Origin: Oscillospiraceae bacterium
Lineage (GTDB): Bacteria > Bacillota > Clostridia > Saccharofermentanales > Saccharofermentanaceae
Direction: 5' to 3'
DNA length: 7,894 nucleotides
Assembly: GCA_902767145.1 (NCBI GenBank)
Contig: CACXGG010000174.1
Coordinates: forward strand, 1 to 7,894
Shown here: positions 1-6,700 of the stretch, one piece after another
Position numbering within the stretch: position 1 is the first letter of the stretch
Layout: every line of letters begins with the position of its first letter
The notes under the pieces: generated by a model
Told to the model about the DNA's origin: nothing
Databases searched by the model: none
The model's input: the letters and a program-made list of their open reading frames with translations, nothing else
Made by a program: the position numbers and the translations under genes

Positions 1-66
1 ATAGTCCTGGCCGGTGTCTTCCTGGCAATAGCAAGGAACACAGTGGATAAAGTCGAATTAGCCTGA
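1..66 (+). CDS. C-terminal end of an unidentified upstream gene
   Basis: Frame 1 is open from the left edge to a TGA at 64-66, giving 21 residues. The first eleven (IVLAGVFLAIA) are hydrophobic and the last ten (RNTVDKVELA) are polar and charged, so this could be the end of a final membrane helix followed by a short tail. A terminator-like hairpin begins 28 bases after the stop, which fits a real gene end. Frame 3 is also open, but only to base 50, and frame 2 stops at once. The fragment is too short to identify the product. The start lies outside the window. Confidence 0.45.
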   Translation: MVLAGVFLAIARNTVDKVELA

Positions 67-94
67 TACATGGCTATAAGGGATAGAAAGCAGG

Positions 95-121
95 AGAGCG
101 GTCCGGAAGTACCGCTCTTTT
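95..121 (+). terminator. Probable intrinsic terminator after the upstream gene
   Basis: AGAGCGGT at 95-102 pairs perfectly with ACCGCTCT at 111-118 around an 8-base loop. The last stem base and the three bases after it give a run of four T. The stem is GC-rich but the T-tract is short, so termination may be partial. It lies between the partial gene ending at 66 and the next gene starting at 224, which is where a terminator is expected. Confidence 0.6.
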
Positions 122-136
122 GCAAGAGATGATTAT

Positions 137-145
137 TGTGATAAT
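137..145 (+). promoter_or_regulatory. Possible extended -10 promoter for the membrane-protein gene
   Basis: TGTGATAAT at 137-145 reads as a TGn extended -10 followed by GATAAT (5 of 6 to TATAAT). It lies just downstream of the hairpin at 95-121 and about 79 bases before the ATG at 224. No good -35 is present: the best TTG-like hexamer, TTGCAA at 120-125, is only 14 bases away. The surrounding TATTGTGATA resembles the better promoter in front of pfkA at 7325-7338. The leader between it and the ribosome site (AGGAGG, 211-216) shows no other clear signal. Confidence 0.35.
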
Positions 146-223
146 CTGATAAAGGTGTCACGGAGGTAGGAAATATCAAGTCCGGAAACTGCAGCTGATA
201 TAGAAGAATAAGGAGGAGAGGAT

Positions 224-1543
224 ATGCCACATTCATCAGGAGGAGGATCACACGGAGGAGGATCTCACGGCGGATCACACGGAGGAAGTTCCACAAGGAC
301 ATCCCATAACTATTTTCCCGGATCGAGGCGTTACAGACGTCATCATTCCAACGGGACAGACGAATACTTTTATTCGAATACCACACCCCAGAAGACTACC
401 AAGGCGAGTATAGTCGTGGTGGCAGCCTTCGGTGCCGTCTTTACAGCTATCTTCGGATTCGCGTCTCTGTCTTCGCGTCCCCATCAGCTGACGGAGAACT
501 ACACAAGACCCTCAAGTTATGTCTACGATGAGATCAATGTGATCGAGGACGACAGAGAGCTGGAGGATACCCTGGAGGAGTTCAACGACATTACCGGTAT
601 CTGTCCTGTCGTCTACACATGCTACGAAAGTGACTGCGTGGGCCATTCTTCACTGGAATCCTATACCATGCAGAAATATACAGATAATTACAGCGACGAA
701 CGTCATTTCGTGATCGTCTATACGATCCCTGAAGAGCAGGCTGAGCTTCTTTCTGAAGGTAATGACTTTGTTCCTGACTATGCCTGGGAAGCAGTCCAGG
801 GTGATGATACTGATCCCATACTGACAGAAGAATACTTCATGGGATTTGCAAATCATGTCCAGATGGAGCTGGAAAAAGGAAGGGATCCGGGAGAAGCTTT
901 TACTCAGGGATTTGAAAAAGTCCTTATCCCCAAGGCGGAAGCAAAGCTCAACAGTAAGACTGCTACGATCAGTGCTCTTTTCCCTCTCATATTCCTTCTG
1001 CTATTCTTCTCGATCCCCCTCACCCTTATGGTAAAGAGCTACAAAAGGGATAAGGATACGATCATCGAGGAAGTACCTCTTACAGAAGACGATATCAAGT
1101 CGGGACCCCAGACTTCCACATCCTTTGCGGGAGCATCCGTTGCAGGCAGTAAAACTGTCAGTACTGTGGGTTCCGTCATCGTCATCATCTTCCTGATACC
1201 TTTCATCCTGATCGGTATCGGTCTCAGCATCGCCGGTGCCGTAGCTATTTCAGGCGACACTGCCAGCGGAGCATTTATGCTGGTCTTCGGCCTCATATGG
1301 ACCCTTGTCCCGGGACTTATTCTTGCGTCTTCCCTGAAGGCTTTCTTCAGGCTGGCGAAGAAAAAGGAGGTGCCCCTTACGGCTGAGTATCCCGTATCCA
1401 AGCCTGTGAGCGCTGATTATCCTACCGCAGAGCCTCAGGATATGAACAGAATGGATGATTTCGACATGCCGGAGAGTTCAGCATCCTACAGAAGGGAAGA
1501 GGATGAGGAATATGAGCGCATGAGAAGAAAGGGATTCGAGTAA
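224..1543 (+). CDS. Four-helix membrane protein with Gly/His-rich N-terminus and TPM-like extracytoplasmic domain
   Basis: 439 residues, function not recognised. The ATG at 224 has AGGAGG seven bases upstream. Order of parts: Gly/His/Ser repeat (about 6-21); basic segment RRYRRHH (35-41); helix 1 (61-82); a roughly 165-residue domain (83-248); helix 2 (249-271); a cytoplasmic loop; helix 3 (314-341); helix 4 (347-370); an acidic/basic tail. By the positive-inside rule both ends are cytoplasmic and the large domain is outside. That domain has a pattern seen in TPM/DUF477 proteins: a DE.NVI...D..L...L start, TG..PVV.T, a DERHFVIVY strand, an acidic WEAVQGDDT stretch, and a late P.EAF..GF helix. 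This resemblance is by eye and moderate. Cysteines at 127, 133 and 138 lie in its first strand region. EVPLT occurs after helix 2 (283-287) and again after helix 4 (382-386). The gene is flanked by terminator-like hairpins on both sides, so it is probably monocistronic. A structural or quality-control role at the membrane is possible but unproven. Confidence 0.85.
   Translation: MPHSSGGGSHGGGSHGGSHGGSSTRTSHNYFPGSRRYRRHHSNGTDEYFYSNTTPQKTTKASIVVVAAFGAVFTAIFGFASLSSRPHQLTENYTRPSSYVYDEINVIEDDRELEDTLEEFNDITGICPVVYTCYESDCVGHSSLESYTMQKYTDNYSDERHFVIVYTIPEEQAELLSEGNDFVPDYAWEAVQGDDTDPILTEEYFMGFANHVQMELEKGRDPGEAFTQGFEKVLIPKAEAKLNSKTATISALFPLIFLLLFFSIPLTLMVKSYKRDKDTIIEEVPLTEDDIKSGPQTSTSFAGASVAGSKTVSTVGSVIVIIFLIPFILIGIGLSIAGAVAISGDTASGAFMLVFGLIWTLVPGLILASSLKAFFRLAKKKEVPLTAEYPVSKPVSADYPTAEPQDMNRMDDFDMPESSASYRREEDEEYERMRRKGFE
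239..286 (+). repeat. In-frame Gly/Ser/His tandem repeat
   Basis: The DNA is built from variants of GGAGGATCACAC and encodes GGGSHGGGSHGGSHGG (residues 6-21), with three SHGG units. The units differ at third positions (TCACAC, TCTCAC), so the amino-acid pattern is kept while the DNA has partly diverged. Regularly spaced histidines suggest possible metal binding or a flexible tether. TPM-family proteins often carry Gly/Ser-rich tracts, but usually at the C-terminus. Confidence 0.75.
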
Positions 1544-1656
1544 TTCCCCTGATCATTCCCCTATATAGCCGATTCAAAGGCTTACGAGGGGAATAAACCG
1601 ATAGAACGATTAAAACATTCCCCTGTTTTCGCTTTTTTGGGCCAAAACAGGGGAAT
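1543..1656. repeat. Five copies of an 8-base sequence in direct and inverted orientation
   Basis: ATTCCCCT occurs at 1543-1550, 1555-1562 and 1617-1624, and its reverse complement AGGGGAAT at 1587-1594 and 1649-1656. The first copy overlaps the last base of the membrane-protein stop codon. The copies can form a first hairpin (1555-1562 with 1587-1594, with an inner AGCC/GGCT stem at 1567-1570 and 1579-1582) and the terminator hairpin. Alternatively 1587-1594 could pair with 1617-1624, which would disrupt both. The first hairpin has no T-tract and is not a terminator by itself. Confidence 0.8.
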
Positions 1657-1663
1657 CCTTTTT
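1617..1663 (+). terminator. Strong intrinsic terminator of the membrane-protein gene
   Basis: A perfect 13-bp stem is formed by ATTCCCCTGTTTT (1617-1629) and AAAACAGGGGAAT (1644-1656). The loop is 14 bases, and the stem is followed by CC and five T at 1659-1663. It lies 73 bases after the stop of the upstream gene and 59 bases before the uvrB ATG. It should insulate uvrB from upstream transcription unless the alternative pairing with 1587-1594 prevents its formation. Confidence 0.85.
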
Positions 1664-1679
1664 CGCAAAAACGAACAAA

Positions 1680-1693
1680 AGAACATATTTTCT
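1680..1693 (+). promoter_or_regulatory. Possible LexA/DinR (SOS) operator upstream of uvrB
   Basis: AGAACATATTTTCT contains GAAC-N4-TTTC, one base from the GAAC-N4-GTTC core of the Bacillota LexA box. It matches 11 of 14 positions of the Bacillus subtilis consensus CGAACRNRYGTTYC. It sits where the -35 region of the TATACT promoter would be (1688-1693), so bound repressor would block that promoter. uvrB is a classical SOS gene in many bacteria, which supports the reading. Against it, a similarly degenerate match occurs at 7351-7364 before pfkA, so chance is not excluded. Confidence 0.45.
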
Positions 1694-1707
1694 TTTTGAC
1701 TGGGCGG

Positions 1708-1716
1708 TGGTATACT
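1708..1716 (+). promoter_or_regulatory. Extended -10 promoter of uvrB, possibly giving a leaderless mRNA
   Basis: TGGTATACT is a TGn extended -10 with TATACT (5 of 6 to consensus) at 1711-1716. With a 17-base spacer the -35 would be TTTTCT (1688-1693), which is weak, as is common with an extended -10. The hexamer ends 6 bases before the uvrB ATG at 1723, so transcription would begin at or within a base or two of the start codon. No well-placed ribosome site exists; the nearest, GGCGGTG at 1703-1709, has one mismatch to GGAGGTG and is 13 bases from the ATG. Confidence 0.55.
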
Positions 1717-1722
1717 GTATTC

Positions 1723-3714
1723 ATGTTTGAACTGGTATCTGATTACAAGCCTTCGGGAGATCAGCCCAAGGCCATAAAGCAGCTGGTGGACGGTATCCGC
1801 TCGGGAGACCGGGCCCAGACCCTTCTGGGTGTCACAGGATCCGGAAAGACCTTTACCATGGCTAATGTCATCGCCGAGGTAAACCGTCCCACCCTCATAC
1901 TTGCCCACAACAAGACTCTTGCGGGCCAGCTCTATTCCGAGTTTAAGGAACTCTTCCCCAATAACGCGGTGGAGTTCTTCGTCTCATATTATGATTACTA
2001 CCAGCCCGAGGCATATATCGCTGCCACGGATACATATATCGAGAAGGACAGTGATATCAACGAAGAGATCGACAGGATGCGCCATTCCGCCACCAGATCA
2101 CTTCTGACCCGTGACGATGTCATCGTCATATCCTCGGTCTCATGTATCTACGGTATAGGTGAGAAGGATGATTATAAGGCTCTCACTGTGGGACTTCATG
2201 TTGGTCAGGAGATAAGCCGTGATGCCGTTATGGCGGAGCTCATCAATATCCAGTACGACAGGAATGACATCGAGCTCAAGAGAGGATGCTTCAGGTGCAG
2301 GGGAGATATCCTCGATATCTATACCCCCGACTCCGATGAGTTCGTCACCAGGATCAGCTTCTTTGGAGATGAGATAGAGAAGATAAGCTTTGTCCACGCC
2401 ATCTCAGGCAAGACGGAGTGGAGCAGGAACTTCATCGAGATATTCCCTGCATCCCACTATGCCACCGGCAGGAAGAAGCTCCTGCGCGCCATGGACACCA
2501 TCGAGGAGGAACTTGAGGAGAGGATCGGATATCTTAACGATAACGGGAAGATGATCGAGGCTTACCGCCTTGAGCAGAGGACAAGATACGATCTTGAACT
2601 TTTGAGGGAGACGGGATTCTGTAAAGGTATCGAGAACTACTCAAGACATATATCAGGAAGGCAGCCCGGAGAGGCGCCCTGTACACTTATGGATTTCTTC
2701 CCGGAGGATTACCTTCTCTTTATCGATGAGTCCCATGTTACTATCCCACAGGTGGGCGCCATGTATAACGGTGACAGATCCAGGAAGGATATGCTGGTCA
2801 ACTACGGCTTCAGGCTTCCTTCGGCATACGACAACCGCCCCCTGAGATTTGAGGAGTTCGAGGAGAAGATGGGACAGACTATTTTTGTTTCCGCAACTCC
2901 TGCCAAATATGAAGCAGAGCACAGCACCCAGACGGTGGAGCAGGTCATAAGGCCCACTGGACTTCTGGAACCCGAGATCTCCATCAGGCCTGTCGAGGGC
3001 CAGATCGAGGATATCCTCCATGAGCTGTCTGAGAATAATAAGCGTGGTGAGAAGAGCCTTATCATGACCCTCACCAAAAAGATGGCGGAGGATCTTACCG
3101 ATTTCCTGTCCAAGGAGAATATCAGGGTCACATATCTTCATTCCGATATCGAGACGGTGGAGCGTATGGAGATCCTGAACAGCCTCAGGACAGACCAGAT
3201 CGATGTCATAGTAGGTATCAATCTCCTGAGGGAAGGTATCGACCTTCCTGAGGTATCACTTCTCATGATCCTTGATGCGGATAAGGAGGGCTTCCTGAGA
3301 TCTGAAAGATCCCTTATCCAGATAATCGGAAGATGCGCCAGGAACAGTAACGGACGCGTCATCCTCTATGCCGATGAGATCACCGATTCCATGATGGCGG
3401 CAGTCTCAGAGACCAATAGGAGAAGAGAGATACAGAAAGCATATAACGAAGAGCACGGTATCGTTCCCAGGACCATCATCAAGAGCGTCAGGGATGTATT
3501 CGATATCGTCTCCGATTCCGCCAAGGAAGAGAAGATACAGAAGCTGGATGTTAAGAGCCTCATCAACAAGGGTAAGGCTTCCGTGGATAAGGAAGACAGG
3601 GAAAAGCTCATAAAGAAGCTTACATCCGAGATGAAGAAGGCGGCCCACGACCTGGAGTTCGAGAAGGCTGCAGAGATCAGGGATGTCATCATCTCGCTGA
3701 AGGGGGAAGGCTAA
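1723..3714 (+). CDS. uvrB: UvrABC excision repair system protein UvrB
   Basis: 663 residues, normal family length. UvrB is the damage-verifying helicase-fold subunit of nucleotide excision repair: UvrA delivers it to lesions and it then recruits UvrC for incision. Seen here: the UvrB N-terminal signature ending SGDQPKAI, Walker A GVTGSGKT (36-43, K42), the damage-probing beta-hairpin with [10 protein letters not shown] (89-98), RHSAT (120-124), Walker B-type DESH (335-338), SATP (390-393), [16 protein letters not shown] (498-513), motif [11 protein letters not shown] (533-541), and a C-terminal UVR motif (about 628-658) that binds UvrA/UvrC. Motif VI reads GRCARN where GRAARN is usual, but both arginines are kept. 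The ATG at 1723 is chosen because MFELVSDY aligns with other UvrB N-termini; an in-frame TTG at 1696 adds nine unconserved residues and has no ribosome site. uvrA is not adjacent within this window. dnaE follows after one base, implying co-transcription. Confidence 0.97.
   Translation: MFELVSDYKPSGDQPKAIKQLVDGIRSGDRAQTLLGVTGSGKTFTMANVIAEVNRPTLILAHNKTLAGQLYSEFKELFPNNAVEFFVSYYDYYQPEAYIAATDTYIEKDSDINEEIDRMRHSATRSLLTRDDVIVISSVSCIYGIGEKDDYKALTVGLHVGQEISRDAVMAELINIQYDRNDIELKRGCFRCRGDILDIYTPDSDEFVTRISFFGDEIEKISFVHAISGKTEWSRNFIEIFPASHYATGRKKLLRAMDTIEEELEERIGYLNDNGKMIEAYRLEQRTRYDLELLRETGFCKGIENYSRHISGRQPGEAPCTLMDFFPEDYLLFIDESHVTIPQVGAMYNGDRSRKDMLVNYGFRLPSAYDNRPLRFEEFEEKMGQTIFVSATPAKYEAEHSTQTVEQVIRPTGLLEPEISIRPVEGQIEDILHELSENNKRGEKSLIMTLTKKMAEDLTDFLSKENIRVTYLHSDIETVERMEILNSLRTDQIDVIVGINLLREGIDLPEVSLLMILDADKEGFLRSERSLIQIIGRCARNSNGRVILYADEITDSMMAAVSETNRRREIQKAYNEEHGIVPRTIIKSVRDVFDIVSDSAKEEKIQKLDVKSLINKGKASVDKEDREKLIKKLTSEMKKAAHDLEFEKAAEIRDVIISLKGEG
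3701..3706 (+). promoter_or_regulatory. Ribosome site inside the end of uvrB that sets the dnaE GTG start
   Basis: AGGGGG at 3701-3706, followed by GAAGG-like sequence, lies nine bases before the GTG at 3716 and inside the last uvrB codons. It supports GTG as the true start. Because ribosomes terminating at the uvrB TAA (3712-3714) would be on top of this site, dnaE translation is probably coupled to uvrB. Confidence 0.65.
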
Positions 3715-3715
3715 A

Positions 3716-6700
3716 GTGTCAGGATTCGTACATCTGCATCTTCATACTGAATACAGCCTTCTTGACGGCGCCATCAGGATAAAGGATCTTCCTGACCGTC
3801 TGATCGAGCTTGGTATGGATTCCTGCGCCATCACTGACCACGGATCCATGTTCGGATGCGTGGAATTCTATAAGGCCATGACTGCAAAGGGACTTCATCC
3901 TATCGTCGGATGTGAGGTCTATGTGGCACCTGTCTCAAGATTCGATAAGAAGATCGCTCCCGGTGACCGTGCCTACCATCATCTTATCCTCCTTGCCAAG
4001 GATAATGATGGACTTGCCAACCTTAACAGGCTCGTCTCCGCAGGATATACTGAAGGATTTTACAGAAAGCCCAGGATAGATCCGGAGCTTCTGGAGAGAT
4101 GGCATACAGGTCTTATCTGCCTTTCCGGATGTCTTGCCGGCAAGGTCCCCTCGCTCATAAGGGAAGGGAAGACGGATGCCGCCAAGAAGGAGGCCATGTG
4201 GTTCGATACCCTTTTCGGGAGGGGCAATTACTATCTGGAGATCCAGAGTAATTCCATTCCGGACCAGGCTACCGTCAATGCCGCCCTGGTAAGGATATCC
4301 AACGAGACGGGGATCCCCCTTGTTGCGACTAATGACTGTCACTACCTGAAGCAGGAGGACAGCAGTGTTCAGGATGTACTTCTCTGCCTTCAGACGGGTA
4401 CTAAGCTCTCAGATCCCGACAGGATGAAGATGGAGACAGACGATTTCTACGTTAAGTCGGAGATGGAGATGCGCCAGGCATTCCCGGAGCTTACCGGTGC
4501 CATAGACAACACGGTGAAGATCGCATCCATGTGTAATGCGGAATATGATTTTTCCACCATCCATCTTCCTGAATACGATGTTCCCGAGGGTTATTCCTCC
4601 AACAAACAGTACCTGGAGTATCTGACCTTCACGGGGCTTGAGAAGAGGCTCCGAATCAAGGGTGCTGCAAAGGATGTATCCGAGTATACAAAGAGAGCAG
4701 AATACGAGCTGGAAGTCATCAACGGCATGGGATATACAGATTACTATCTCATCGTCTGGGATTTCATAAACTACGCCAAGACCAACGGGATAATGGTAGG
4801 CCCGGGACGTGGATCAGGTGCAGGATCTTTGGTTGCCTATGCTATAGGCATCACCGATGTCGACCCCATCAGATATTCTCTTGTCTTCGAGAGGTTCCTC
4901 AACAAGGAGAGGGTATCCATGCCCGACTTTGACGTCGATTTCTGTTATGAGAGACGTCAGGAAGTTATCGATTATGTTACCCGTAAATACGGTGCGGACA
5001 GGGTTGCCCAGGTGGTGACCTTCGGTACCCTGGCGGCCAGGATCTGTATAAAGGATGTTGGCAGGGTCCTGGATATCCCCTATGCCAAGACGGATGAAGT
5101 ATCCAGGATGATCCCGGATACACTGGGTATAACCATAAGCACTGCCCTGGAGGTGAACAGGGAACTGCGCAACCTCTACGAAAAGGATCAGGACGTAAAA
5201 AAGGTCATGGATATCGCCATGAAGCTGGAGGGTATGCCCAGGCATACATCCACCCATGCTGCCGGAGTCATCATCTCAGGTAAGCCCATTACCGATATCG
5301 CGCCACTGGCTGTAAACGACGAATCAGTGGTCGTACAGTTCGCCAAGTCCGATATCGAGAGCGTGGGCCTTCTGAAGTTCGACTTCCTGGGACTTCGTAC
5401 CCTTACGGTGCTCCGTGATACTGCAGATATGGTCCTGGAAAATAAGGGGATAAACATCGACTTCGATGCCATACCCTTTGATGACCAGAATGTATATAAG
5501 ATGATAGGTGACGGTGATACGGCAGGTGTGTTCCAGCTTGAGAGCAAGGGCATGACCGCTTTCATGAAGGAACTGAAGCCCACCTCCATTGAGGATATAA
5601 CCGCCGGTATCTCCCTTTACCGTCCGGGTCCCATGGATCAGATCCCCAAGTACATAAAGGGCAAGCACGACAGCAGTTCCATCACCTACGACCATCCACT
5701 GCTGGAGCCCATCCTCAACGTTACATACGGATGTATGGTCTATCAGGAGCAGGTAATGCAGATCGTAAGAGATCTTGCAGGCTTCTCCATGGGCCAGTCG
5801 GACAACATAAGAAGAGCCATGAGCAAGAAAAAGAAATCCCTCATGGAACAGTACAGGCAGCTCTTTATCTACGGCGGTCAGGACGACAGCGGAAGGACCG
5901 TTGAGGGAGCCATAGCCCACGGCGTGCCCGAAAAGACAGCCGACAAGATCTATAACGATGTTGCAGGATTTGCAGGATATGCCTTTAATAAATCCCACGC
6001 CGCAGCCTATGCCATCGTCGGCTACTATACCGCATATCTCAAGTGCTACTATCCCACGGAATTCATGGCAGCCATGCTCAATTCCTTCAGGTTCAATATC
6101 GCCCAGGCGTCCCTCTATATGGAGACATGTTCCAGGATGGGGATAAAGATCCTTCCTCCTGACGTCAACAGGAGCGGTGCCAAGTTTAAAACTGAAGGTG
6201 ACAGGGCCATAAGGATCGGTATGTCCATGATAAAGAACGTAGGTGAGAGGGCCGTTATGGACCTGGAGGCCGAAAGGGAGAAGAATGGTCCCTTTACGGA
6301 TTTCGAGGACTTCCTTCAGAGAAGTGCCAGATCCGGCATCAAGAAGAACATGATCGAGTCCCTGATCCTGTCCTCCGCTCTTGACTGGACAGGCTATAAC
6401 AGGGCCACCATGGTAAATGCAGTCCTCAAGGATTTCGACAAGCTTGGAGAAGGCAGGAACGGCGGTGTGGAAGGACAGATCACCCTTTTCGAGATGCCTG
6501 ACGCAGACCAGCTTACCCGTCCCTCCATAACGGTTACCACTGTGGAGGAATATCCGGAGGACCGTATCCTGGAACTTGAGAAGGACAGGCTGGGACTTTA
6601 TCTCTCAGGCCATCCCCTGAACAGATACAAGAAGGCCATCGAATCACTCTGTACCTTCAATATGTCGGATCTTGCGGATTATACCGCTTCCGGAAGGCTC

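Noticed and set aside
137..161. TGTGA...TCAC as a CRP-like site
   Set aside because: The half-sites are 16 bases apart instead of 6, and CRP-type control of this form is not typical of Clostridia.
1696..1716. TTGACT (1696-1701) as the -35 for TATACT
   Set aside because: The spacer to TATACT is only 9 bases, far from the 16-18 needed, and no good -10 lies 17 bases downstream of it.
1696..1722. TTG start giving UvrB nine extra residues
   Set aside because: The extra residues MTGRWYTVF do not match UvrB N-termini, there is no ribosome site before the TTG, and the segment overlaps the predicted -10 element.
2653..3141. 162-codon minus-strand open frame inside uvrB
   Set aside because: It is a shadow of the UvrB helicase core, with no independent support from motifs.
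5324..5998. 224-codon minus-strand open frame inside dnaE
   Set aside because: It lies wholly within strongly conserved DnaE coding sequence, has no recognisable domain, and is explained by the codon pattern of the + strand gene.
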